A DNA stretch of 64,000 bases, taken from the NCBI GenBank assembly GCA_022578605.1, contig MU394053.1, positions 435,960 through 499,959 on the forward strand, given 5' to 3'. Under the pieces are notes generated by a model that saw only the letters and a list, made by a program, of their open reading frames with translations, was not told the DNA's origin and ran no database searches. The DNA is from Camillea tinctor. Lineage: Eukaryota > Ascomycota > Sordariomycetes > Xylariales > Xylariaceae. The first letter of the stretch is position 1. Each line of letters starts with the position of its first letter. Made by a program: the position numbers and the translations under genes. Shown in pieces: positions 21,031 through 32,278 of the stretch.

Positions 21031-23757
21031 GGTTTCGTGTCTGTCTGGCTGTCCGTCTGGCTTGTCGCCTACCTGTCTATCTACTAACCCAGCTATCTGC
21101 CTTTAGCTTTACGTTTCAACGTTCTCTTGTTCGTGTTCGGATCTCGAGATACGATAGGTAGGTGAGTATGATATAGTAGTTTTATCCGTTAGAGCGTATA
21201 AAATAGAGGGGTTCCAGATCGGGCTCGGCTTTGATTGGTAGAAGAGCGTCTTGATATAAACAAAAAATGTATCTATGTATGTAGGGTTCTGTTTGTCTGC
21301 AAGGACATGGGTAGTCGCAAGTGTTTGCGACTTATACATACTCATTACTTACCCAGGTTACAGTGTGTTACGTAGCCTAGATGCCGCAGTGCACTCAAGT
21401 GCTGAGAATTCTAGACTTACCTGCTTTGCTTACCTAGCCGATTGCAGAGTGGGTTACTTATAATATGTGCCAGGATAAAAGAGCCGGGTACTTTAGCTAC
21501 ATGTAAGTCTGATGCTTGGAGGAAGCTGAACAGGATGTAGTATGGGGAAACGAACATGGAAACCTGGATCTTTAGAGGGGAAACTTCACCATTATACAAA
21601 TGCCTTCGTGGCATTTGTCGATTGCCATGATCCCCATCTCCTTGCATGACACTATCCACCTCTACTTGCCTATTGGATCGTAGTCATGACCCTGATTTTT
21701 GGAACTAACAGGCATGGCATGTCAAGGCGGAGGCTCGGTATCTCTCTTTTTTTCTATTCTTCTCTTCTGGTTCGCTTTCTGTTTCTGTTTCTGTTTCTGT
21801 TTCTCTTTCTCTTCCCGTATCTACCCCTCCCCTTTCCTATTGTTTTGGCGCTGTCTCGCCCCCTGTACTGTCAAACATTGTTCTTGCTTGACCGAACCGC
21901 GGCCTCCGGCAGTCCGCGGATTGCGGATACGTGCGTACGCAAGCTTGTACGCAGTTAACGTGAATAGTATAGCGAGTCACGGCTAAGTTAGTATAGGCAA
22001 GTATACCTTTTCCAGGTTGTGAGATAACTTGTGTGACTAGGGATTGATGATGGTTCGTTATGTTTCAGAGGGGTATACACGTCCGATGATGCCACAATCC
22101 TAGATCGTAGGTTTATTCAAATTCATAAATTATAAATAAGAAAGTCTTATACCTGGCTTTACATTGAGAGCAATGTCACTATTTGATAGCTTCCGTTATG
22201 GGGCAATCCAATTGAAAATAATGGTTCTTGGCTTGGTAAGGAGGGGAAGCATTCTTAGGACGGGATAGCTTTCCCTTCTCTTTTTCGTCAAAGGGGAAAA
22301 GGACGTGAAATTCGTTTGCTCCCAATTCTACCACCCCTTTTCAAAACTTTCTTTACACAGCAAAAATCTCAGCTGCAAGTTTCGTAAATTTGTGTTAATA
22401 CATCCAGGGACTTAACTATGTACTTATCACTATACTATTAGTTGTATAGATGTCATCAACCCTTAGATATGACATCCTGTTGTCAGCAACAAAAGTAAGT
22501 CTAGCAACTGTCAGCGATTAACATCCTGCTAACAACACATGGTAGTCGCTGACATTTGTGGTACCTGATCGTCGAGAACCCCTCTCATCTTCCCTTTCCC
22601 CTATTTGCCGCATGGGTTACTTAGTGCAAAAGTACCTAACATATGTATGCGTAGGTGATTACATGCTTCAACGTATAACATAGCACATAGCAGGTAAACT
22701 CAACATATCTAGTACTTATAGCATAAACTATCCACTATGTCAACCATTGATGTAGGTTACTATCGTACGGGTTCGACACTAAACTTTAAAATCAAGCCTA
22801 GTGCCATCTATTATACCAACTAAAGGGTAGATACCACCATACCTCCCTAGGTACTCATGCTTGACTCAACAAATATCTTAGTTAGCTGTTTCCAGCAGGA
22901 TGGTACCCTCTCTTTTGCTTGAAATAGTAACACATATCATAACGTTTATGTAGTCACGCGGCTTGAGTAAACATGAAAGAATCAGCCAGCCAAAAGAACC
23001 TCTTATAGAGATCTTCCCTCTGCAACGAGCAGAAATACCTATCACACAAGTACCGGCAACAAGACTCTATAACCCCTATCCCCGGAAAACAGATGTTTCG
23101 AGGAACCTCGGGGGTCATGTATTCAGTCATTGTTCTTGCAGTTTTGATGTTCCGAATACGACTCCACCTCACAATTGCGCTATGAATCCCTGCCCATGCT
23201 AGTTTTTGACGTGGCATCCGAGCCCCCCTTTTCTAGCTTCCCCTCCTCAAACCCTTAGATCTGACGAACCTCCAATGGTGGCGTAACCTTGAGGAAAGTC
23301 TTGGCTGCCCACTACGGCAACAGCGGGGCTTCCACGGTAAGTTGAATGAGTGCGTTATGAGACACTACGTAGGTAGAGAGTTGCTAAATGAACCATCAAT
23401 GATTAGACAAATACATGTGAATTTGGTAGTATAAGGACGAGATCAGTTCAAAAGTGAAACACGGTCAGCTTCATCAAAAGTCAAGAATGAAACAGCAACA
23501 TTTACGGTCTTTAACGTACCTGGTTTACTTGTCAATAACCGCCAAGCTAGCGATTATCGTATGACGGCAGGAATATACGGTGGGCTTCTGGTCTTGATGG
23601 TGGGCTAGATCTAGGCCATGGAGATGTGACTACGTACCTATATCCGTGCCTCGACCTGCTACACCCCCCGTATATAAGTATCGGTTGTGTCTCCTCCTTC
23701 CCGTAGATAGTACCGCATCCAAACTACACGATAAACCACCCCCCACCGTGCTTCATT
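21031..23757. other. Intergenic, 2.7 kb, no supported gene
   Basis: AT-rich. A T/C-rich run (CTGTTT-type units) lies at about 21775-21830. An inverted repeat with 9-bp arms (TGTCAGCGA / TCGCTGACA) is at 22509-22517 and 22546-22554. The last 100 bp before 23758 is C-rich and looks like a leader with a TATATAAG box at about 23671-23678. No gene seen. Confidence 0.5.
23671..23678 (+). promoter_or_regulatory. Candidate TATA box of the BVMO gene
   Basis: TATATAAG followed by a C/T-rich segment about 80 bp upstream of the ATG at 23758, a normal spacing for a fungal TATA element and leader. Confidence 0.4.
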
Positions 23758-25719
23758 ATGGCAGACTTCGCAGCAGTGCAAGAAAAATATGCGGCAGAGG
23801 CTCAGAAGCGCGCACGCCCCGAGGGAATTGCACAGTTTCAAATACTCGCACAGAGTAGCTCGGAGCGGCTTCGCCATCTAGTCGACGATATATGGGCTGA
23901 CCACGCAGCCCTTGATGCTCAGACCCCTCCCATTAACAATGGAGACTCTCACAAGTTTCTTATAGTTGGCGCGGGCATATGTGGCCTGCTAGGAGCTGTC
24001 AGACTTATTGAACAGGGGTTCACCGCGGACCAGATAAGATTCGTCGAAACTGCCGGCGGTATTGGAGGCACGTGGTATTGGAATCGGTATCCAGGACTTC
24101 ACTGCGATGTTGAAAGCTACATCTACATCCCACTTCTGGAAGAGCTGGGCTTTATGCCATCCCACAAGTATGCCCCAGGCATTGAGATTCGCAACCACCT
24201 GAATGCGGTGGCTAAGAAATACGACCTGACCGATAAGATACTCTTCCGTACGCAGGTGGAAAAGCTCGAATGGGACGATGCTTCCCGCGCCTGGAAGACC
24301 GACATGGTCACAAAAAGAGGCCCTAAGGGCCAAGACGCCTCCCGTCTGGAAATCAAAGCTGAGTTCGTTTACTTAACGGCCGGACTCATGAACACCCCCC
24401 ATGTACCTAAGCTCGGCGGTGTCGGCCTCGAAGGCTTCGAGGGCGACATCTTCCACACCTCACTGTGGAACTACGACGTAACCGGCGGTTCCTCAGAGGA
24501 AGTCTTCTCCGACATGTCCAAGCTAGCCGACAAGCGGGTCGGCATCATCGGCACGGGCGCCACCGCCATCCAGGCAGTTCCGTGCCTGGCCGAATACGCC
24601 AAGGAGCTATACGTGTTCCAGCGCACGCCGAGCGCAGTGTACCCGCGCGGGCAGAAAGTCACGACGCCCGAAGACTGGGCCCAGATCGCCAGCCACCCGG
24701 GGTGGCAGCTGGAGCGCATGCACAACTTCGCCGGCAAGATCACCAAGTACCTGCCGCCCGAGACCCCGGACCTCGTCAACGACGCCTGGTCCAACAGCCC
24801 AGCGTACTGCGCGCTGCTGGGCGACCCCTCCACCGAGGTCGTCCGCCCCGAGAGCGTCCCCGACGTTATGGCGCACTACCTCGCGCTCGACGCACCAAGC
24901 AGCGCCGCGCTGCGCGCCCGCGTCGCGGATATCGTCCAGGACCCCGACACCGCCGCCAAGCTCACCCCCTGGTACCCCGTGTGGTGCAAGCGGCCGACCT
25001 TCAGCGACGCGTACCTGCAGGCGTTCAACCGCAGCAACGTGCGGCTAGTGGACACCAACGGCGCGGGGGTGTCGAGCGTGACGAAAACGGGGCTCGCGCT
25101 CGCCGACGGCACCGAGTACCCGCTCGACGTGCTCGTGCTGGCCACGGGCTACCGCTCCCCGGCCGCGTTCACGATCGACCCGGCGACGCGCGCGGGCGTG
25201 CGGGTGCTCGGGCGCGGGGGCCGCTCGCTCAGCGAGAAGGTCGCCGCCGAGGGCATGACCACGCTGCACGGCAACGCGTCGCACGGGTTCCCCAACCTGT
25301 TCTGGCCCGGCCCCGGCGGCTCCGGCACCTCGGCCAACCACCAGCAGGTGCTGGACCTGCACTCGCGCCTCGTGGCGTACATGGTGGGCGCGGCGCACGA
25401 CCGGGTCGGCGGGGACAAGGCGCGGAGCCGCCGCGCGCGCGGCGTCGTGCTCGAGGTCGCGCAGCAGGCCGAGGACGCCTGGACCATGCGCGTGCTGGCC
25501 GGCGCGGCGCGGTTCGCCGTCCTGCGCGTCTGCACGCCCAGCTACATCACGGGCGAGACGTACGGGGCCATGAAGCTGGGCGAGCAGGGGAGCTCGGAGG
25601 CGATGATGAGGCTGGCGAAGGCGGCGAGCTATGGCGGGGGCATTATGAAGTTCACCGAGGTGGTGGATCAGTGGCGCGAGGAGGGCAAGTTGGCGGGTAT
25701 TGAGGTTAGTCTGCCGTGA
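23758..25719 (+). CDS. Flavin-dependent Baeyer-Villiger monooxygenase
   Basis: A single-exon gene for 653 residues. It has an FAD-binding Rossmann loop GAGICG (71-76), the second FAD-associated block GGIGGTWYWNRYPG (100-113), the type I BVMO fingerprint FEGDIFHTSLW (227-237, FxGxxxHxxxW) and an NADPH loop GTGATA (265-270). The N-terminal extension of ~65 residues before the first loop matches the larger subgroup acting on cyclic and steroid-like ketones (cyclopentadecanone or steroid monooxygenase type). These enzymes insert oxygen next to a carbonyl, turning ketones into esters or lactones. Substrate is not predictable. From about 24460 to the end the gene becomes extremely GC-rich, a sharp change from its 5' third, yet the frame and motifs continue without break. 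Confidence 0.93.
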   Translation: MADFAAVQEKYAAEAQKRARPEGIAQFQILAQSSSERLRHLVDDIWADHAALDAQTPPINNGDSHKFLIVGAGICGLLGAVRLIEQGFTADQIRFVETAGGIGGTWYWNRYPGLHCDVESYIYIPLLEELGFMPSHKYAPGIEIRNHLNAVAKKYDLTDKILFRTQVEKLEWDDASRAWKTDMVTKRGPKGQDASRLEIKAEFVYLTAGLMNTPHVPKLGGVGLEGFEGDIFHTSLWNYDVTGGSSEEVFSDMSKLADKRVGIIGTGATAIQAVPCLAEYAKELYVFQRTPSAVYPRGQKVTTPEDWAQIASHPGWQLERMHNFAGKITKYLPPETPDLVNDAWSNSPAYCALLGDPSTEVVRPESVPDVMAHYLALDAPSSAALRARVADIVQDPDTAAKLTPWYPVWCKRPTFSDAYLQAFNRSNVRLVDTNGAGVSSVTKTGLALADGTEYPLDVLVLATGYRSPAAFTIDPATRAGVRVLGRGGRSLSEKVAAEGMTTLHGNASHGFPNLFWPGPGGSGTSANHQQVLDLHSRLVAYMVGAAHDRVGGDKARSRRARGVVLEVAQQAEDAWTMRVLAGAARFAVLRVCTPSYITGETYGAMKLGEQGSSEAMMRLAKAASYGGGIMKFTEVVDQWREEGKLAGIEVSLP

Positions 25720-28519
25720 GGACGGGACGGTGGGTTGTAATGTATCAATTATATCGTGTGGATATCTAAAAATAATAGTCCCCTGGGTCATGTAGGTGAC
25801 GGGATGTTGTGGACTTGGCTTATTTCCTTTTCTTGAAGTAGTTCTCCTATATAACGCACATAAGGACTTATATTTAGATATATGTGCGTATAATTTGAAA
25901 AATAATAATTAAAAAAAGGAAAATAATAACACTTAACGGATATAGAAATCAGCTACTATCTAATTGACCTATTTACGAGCTCTCGACCTGAACTTTTCCT
26001 TCGTTTTAAAAGAAACATAAAGATTTTTTATTTTTTATTTTTTTTGGTTTTTAAATCTCGGTATTATAGAACAAATACAGAAACTAACGTTAGAATAGGT
26101 TTTAATCAACAGCTATATTATATATGTACTTCAAGCGTCAGCAAATAAGACCTCTTATTGGCTACATATCTCGCGTAAGGCTTTATTTAAGAAGTTGGAG
26201 TTGCACAACATATACCTAATACTCGATGGACGACGTCGTCATTAAGTATTCAAGCGGCTGAGTCTCATTGTTACGTCCCAGCCAAGGGAGTAACGTATAT
26301 AACACAGAATTTTGGCATATATACTAGTGTGTACATATCTTGAAGTACAATGTTGTATAAGAAGAGCTCAAGGCCACCATACCAGATATCGGGACGTCAA
26401 GTAACACCATCTTTAAGCCAAAGTCCTCAATGGCTACACTGCTGTGACGCCTTATGCCATGTAGGTAATATGTAAATAGAGCCATAGAATTAAGGTTGTA
26501 CTTATGTGATACTAGGCACAGCTTTGCTAGAACTAGATAGATATTCATTCTCTAAGAAAATATAAAAAGCCACAAATCCTAGCGCTATATAATTTGTTTC
26601 TTGACGGGGTAGTTCGTATTCTGTATGTATTTAAATGAAACCTTTATAAGTCAGTCCTAGTGTATATATCTCAGTGTCGGCAAATGTGAGCCGCTTAACA
26701 CCACCCTATGTTGTTGATTAAAGAATGAAACCATATATACCACATATAGGAAAGAATGTGTAAGTTTATACCATTTTGAGAAGTATTAAGTCTTAATACC
26801 TAGAGACTACCTGGATGAAGACCTATAAGCTTATTTAGAACCTATCCAAATCATGACCTCAAGTGTATTTTCCCTGGGGATTCATTATATGGCCTACATC
26901 AACTCTGATACCCCGGATGGATCCGGGGTATGGATGCTCCATCGAAGTAGTATCATCATGGCGTCGCATCGGGGTCGGGATGGTGCTAGTCCCCGTCTCG
27001 GCTATCCCTGTATTCGCATAAATATATTTACATCCATATGAGGATGGTGGTCAACGCTATAAGTTATAACGTAATCAGTACGGCGGATGATATATTCAAT
27101 CCTCCCGTTTTCCATAACCCGATACTCTTATCCCGTCGGTGGCCCATTTTCTGTAAGGCAAACTTTGCCAAGCTATCGGTAGCAGGTATGTGGGCCGTGG
27201 GTGAAATAGAGTAGGCCAGTCTGACTTAACTAGGTAGGTTATGTATATTGGCTTCCAGATTTGGTCTAGAACCTTAGCCAACCACATAAATCGTCGAGTT
27301 GCTATAGCCTACTAATATAAAAAGCAAAACTGTGCTAATCAAGTTCATCCTGCGGCGATCGGATATAACCCCCATCGCCAAGTACATCCTTTTCTATACC
27401 CCTCCTGCCCTCGCACGGAATTCGTCGCACCACATACCCTGCGCTCCCATGCTCAATATGGTTATTAGACCTCATCATGTCTAGTTAACGAAAGACATGT
27501 ACTTACTTCCAATCCATTTAAACGACTTGTCCTTCCGTGTGTATGACTCGAGTCCAGGATCATAGTGATGCATACTACCTTACTACTACTTGTTATACTC
27601 TATATGATTGGCTGGCAGTGTAACAGCGAGAGATATCTATACCGACGTCAAATTCCCCTCACTTCTCTCTTGTCCCGATCTATTACAAATGGTTGAAAAA
27701 TGCCGGTCTCTACGTAATATGATTCTAGGTAACATCCGTGAATATTCGAACTATGCAGCCAAGTAGACTGGAAGGTGTAGAGCCAGAGTAACCCATTGGC
27801 TGTGGAGGAAAAGTGCCCGCAGGTTACTCTACAGAAGAAAAGGTGTGGTATGGCGTACGATCCTGTATCTGATTCGAAAAGGATACTCTTCCTGGAGCTT
27901 AGGGTTACGCAGAGATTGGGTGAATAGCCACTTACAATGTGGCTAAGTAGATCTATTTTGTAAATATATAATAAGAGATAACTATCACAGCACTATAAAA
28001 AAAGCTTAATGTTATCAACATTGCTTTTTTGTGTGAGTTTAAGACGTAGCAGCCACCAAAAGGCCTCATCCCGCTATCCCCCTTATGTTCACCTACTCGC
28101 GTATGTGAAGAATACCGTACACTGTAAGTTACGTCTGAGCACACTGACTGACACACTTCATGCAAGTGGTTTAATAAGCGACTGGGTTGTGTCTAGGTTT
28201 TCGGTACTTATATTGGTCCGCCGTTGCTTCCATCTTGCAGAACCTGCAACTTGATCACCCCGAGATCTTTTGGTTTGGTCATACTTGAGCGTCGGTTTAA
28301 GTAGATATCGATTATCCCGTTCTAGGAGGCCTTAGCTATAGGGAGGAAAAGAGGTATGCTTCGCAATGGCTGAGATCGACTGAAATGTCCTTAGATTGAC
28401 TTATAAAGGTTCCAACGCAAACATATATTTCCCGAACACAACCAGACTACTTTCATACGATATCTGTGTATCTACTACTTGTTATCTATTTTTTAAGACA
28501 TTATTATATTGTTGCCACC
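25720..28519. other. AT-rich gene-poor spacer, 2.8 kb
   Basis: Very AT-rich with dense stops in all frames, possibly an old RIP-mutated or decayed sequence, although I recognise no transposon remnant. A perfect 24-bp inverted repeat (11-bp arms, 2-bp spacer) lies at 26908-26931. No gene seen. Confidence 0.5.
26908..26931. repeat. Perfect inverted repeat, 11-bp arms
   Basis: ATACCCCGGAT, a GG spacer, then ATCCGGGGTAT. GC-rich palindrome in an otherwise AT-rich spacer. Function unknown. Confidence 0.7.
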
Positions 28520-30343
28520 ATGGGATTAGCTCAGGCAGTCTCGGACCCGGTGTCCATCAAAGCCACCCTCGTTTTTATTAGCATTACTTTTATACTATGG
28601 ATGATATACCTCAAAATTGATGAGATGGCGCGTTTCCGTAGGCTGGGGCGCCGGGGACCGAAGCTGGTCTCAAGACTTCCTTTTGGTAAGCATTCAATTT
28701 TAGGGGTGGTGGTGGTGCTGGTGGTGGTGAAAATGATGAAGTGAACAAACCAGGGGCGGGTCTTTCTAACTTGGTGTCTAGGGGTCGATATCGTCTGGAG
28801 CCAGATTCAGTCCACTATGAATAATACGAGCCTTGAAAACTTCCTTCGCCTGTTGGAGACGACGCCAAACTACACCGGCGAAGGTACTGTGTTAGGAACA
28901 CGGTTGGTGGCGACGATTGATCCGGAAAATATCAAGGCTATGCTCGCGACCCAGTTCCAAGACTTCGGCAAGGGCGAAACTTTCCACAAGCAGTGGTCAG
29001 AGTTTCTCGGCGACAGCATCTTTACTACCGATGGGAAGCTCTGGCACAACAGCCGGCATATGCTTCGACCTCAGTTTTCAAGGGAGAGGGTCAGTGACTT
29101 GCACTGTTTCGAGACTCACCTCCAGACGCTGTTCAGAGCGATAGCAAATGGTGGTGCTCTGAACAGTGTGAATCAGAAGGTCGACTTAGAGGCTGGGAAT
29201 GGCAAGCCTGTGGATATCGGCGAGCTCTTTTTCAGATTCTCACTAGATACCTCTACAAGCTTTTTATTAGGAATGGATGTACAGAGTCTCACGTAAGTCT
29301 TTCTATTCCATATACTCTACGTTATATGTACACGAGAGAAGAGGAAAAAAGGGGGGGAAAGGGGTGACGGAAGAGAGAGGAAAAGCGAACATTAGGCTTA
29401 CCGCGGTAATGGTAGTAACCCTGACCAACCATTTGCACGAGCATTCGACCGAGTACAAAACGTAATGGCGGTTCGTTCCCGCGCAGGACCCTTTGATCCC
29501 TTGATACCTCTATGGAAGTTCCACAAGGATATGGCCGTGGTGAACCGATTTTGCGACAAGTATATTGACCAGGCGCTGCGACTGACACCCGAAGAGCTCG
29601 AGACCAAGACGCGGTCGGATCAGGAGTACACGTTCCTGCACGAGCTGGCGCAGTTCACGCGCGACCGCAAAGTAATCCGAGACCAAGTGGCTGCCGTGCT
29701 GCTGGCAGGCCGCGACACGACGGCGTCGACCTTGTCCTTCACGCTGTACGAGCTAGGGCGCCGGCCCGAAGCCGTGCAGAGGCTGCGCCGCGAGATCCTC
29801 GACACAGTCGGCCCCGACCGCGTGCCCACCTACGCCGACCTCAAGAGCATGAAGTACCTGCAGAACGTTATGAACGAGACTTTGCGCCTCTACCCGGTCG
29901 TGCCGTATAACCTGCGCTACTCGCTGACCGACACTACGCTGCCGCGCGGCGGCGGCCCCGACGGCACCGAGCCTCTGCCCGTGCTTAAGAATACGCCCGT
30001 ATGGTACGCGCCCATAGCGATGCAGCGCCGCCGTGATCTCTACCCGCCCACGTCCGCGGAGTTCCCGGATCCTGCGGTATGGGCTCCCGAGCGATGGTTC
30101 GTCTGGCAGCCTAAGCCCTGGACCTACATCCCGTTCAACGGGGGCCCGCGCATCTGCATCGGCCAGCAGTTCGCGCTCACGGAGATGGCGTATACGCTCA
30201 CGCGCATGTTCCAGCGCTACGAGCGCATCGAGAGCTTCATGCCCGAGATCGACGGAGAAAATCCTCCGCTCAAAGTCAGCATCGTCATCACGCCCGGCAA
30301 CGGGGTTAAAGTCGCGTTCTGGGGGGCGAAGGAAAAGGCGTGA
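28520..30343 (+). CDS. Cytochrome P450, CYP52/CYP539-like
   Basis: Exons 28520-28685, 28782-29292 and 29416-30343 give 534 residues. A membrane anchor lies near residues 15-33 (ATLVFISITFILWMIYL), followed by a basic/proline hinge. The I-helix oxygen-binding motif is AGRDTT (323-328), the K-helix ExxR is ETLR (380-383), and the heme loop is FNGGPRICIGQQF with the ligand Cys at 473. The conserved GQQFA and the AFDRVQ segment are characteristic of the CYP52 clan, whose members hydroxylate fatty acids and alkanes at the terminal carbon; CYP539 is the related filamentous-fungal family. Intron 2 (29293-29415) uses a GTAG acceptor and restores SLTNPDQPFARAFDRV. Exon 3 is strongly GC-rich. It lies 2.8 kb downstream of the BVMO on the same strand, but nothing else ties them into one pathway. 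Confidence 0.9.
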
Positions 30344-31758
30344 TTTTGACGTGTAGGGGTTTAAAAAGGGGGAGGAAGGAGGGTTAATATTGTTTAACTG
30401 TAAAATCAAGCGTGAAATTGGAAATAAGAGAAAGGGATGATTGTGACTAACTAAATTGAATGAACAATGTAAATTGGTTTTTTGAGGGGGCTTATTTGCT
30501 TTTTGGGATTTGGACTGCCGTAAAATGGAACGGCCTTACAGGGTATTTCAACGGCGCTGACTAGGGAGGAGTGACTAGGTATATAACCTAGATACGTACA
30601 TATATACCTAGGTACATATACTATTATCTTCTCTATTTCCACGGACTTGACCTGTAGGATTTCATTCCTGGTGTGCTGGGGTAATATGCACGCAGTTAAT
30701 ATGTTACATCATGTTTATGGTAATGTTATGTATATAATCTGTATATATATGAAACTATACTCCCTAAAAGGTCAACCTCAAACCTTATACCCCCTTGACA
30801 TCCAGGCCTCATGGCTAGCATCAAAGTCCCATGCATTTTTATCCCTTACATACCAAGGGGTAGGCATCCGCGCTGCTGTTTATATGTATAATGGGATGTC
30901 CCCCAAGTTTCTTTACACTTCGTCTCCTTTTAGAAGCAACTCCCCACGTCGGCTGCGGTGGTAACTAAGTTTACCAACGGAAAGTCACATCATTCAAGTC
31001 ACCTCGTACATTTTCTGCGCACTTCACATGCTTGTGTATTTATCCATCTTACCGAGATGGCGGATGATTACACACAGCTCGGGTGTAAGAGAACACAATC
31101 GCTTACAAACACAACAACGGCAGCCCTATAAAACGTGGCCAGACGAACCGACGGCGTAATATCCGGTGAACGAGACCTGAAGGCTCTTTTCAACGAAAGG
31201 ACTATGAACAACGATCACGACGACCCAATATGACTTCGACACCCCATTATTATAAGAGGGAATTATAGCCTAGATGGCGTTTAACAGAGAAGAAAATAGT
31301 GAGGAAGACGGAAACGATCGATTCTCAACACATTAGACATACTACGGTCTTCACATATCTTTTTCTTTTTCAATGGTTTTCATTTCGTTCATGCTAGGTC
31401 CAAAAAACATCGTGATTTGTTCACAAAAAAGGTAAGTTATCCAAATGTTATATACAGGAGAAAAGATCGAAAAGAAGTTTAAAAAAGGGGGACCATTATA
31501 ACCATAACCACTTATCAAGTGATCCGTCTGTTTGAGCAGAGAGCGAGTGAGAGTGAGCTGATATTAATCCAAGATCAAGGATGAGAGGGAAAATGTTTCC
31601 TAGCGAATTATCCAAGAAAAGATAAAATGCAGAGGCCAATCCATATGTACGTCTACAAATTTACTTGTCACCGGTAAATAGGACCAAACATCACCATTTC
31701 TTTCCCCTTCCCCCATCCCCACCTCACCTATCCAATCCGCACTACCTCTCTAATCCCT
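30344..31758. other. Intergenic, 1.4 kb
   Basis: Convergent 3' flanks of the P450 and hexosaminidase genes. A TACCTAGGTA palindrome lies at 30605-30614. No gene seen. Confidence 0.5.
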
Positions 31759-32217
31759 CTACGACGAAGTCGTAAACCTGCACGCAGTGGGGTCGCCACC
31801 CTGAGTGCAGTACACCATCTGCACGGGGCCAGCGAGCACGCCGCGGGCGAGCATGCGCTCGCGGAACTCGGCGAGGCGCGGGCCCGCGTCGTACTGCGAG
31901 CGGTTCTGGCCGGTGGCCGGGTCGATGCGGCCGGACCAGAGGACCTCGCCGGCGGCGGACGACCGCGGCCACAGGATGTCGTCGATGTTAGCGTCGTCGA
32001 TGGTCTCGCTCCACGCGCCCACCTCGCCGCCGATCACGAGCGCCGCCTGCTCCGCCGTCAGGTTCGCCCGCGGGTCGTACGAGTACGCCAGCCGCCAGTT
32101 CTTGTACGGCGTGCACCAGTCGTTGAACGGGTAGTACTGCTCCGTCTCGGCGCCGTTGGCGAAGTTGAGCCATTGGCCTCGCCCGCAGTCCATGTACTGG
32201 TTCCCTTCGTGTTAGTA

Positions 32218-32278
<61 letters not shown>

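Noticed and set aside
24465..25703. Long plus- and minus-strand frames inside the BVMO 3' half
   Set aside because: Arg/Ala/Pro-rich shadow frames produced by very high GC; only the BVMO frame has motifs.
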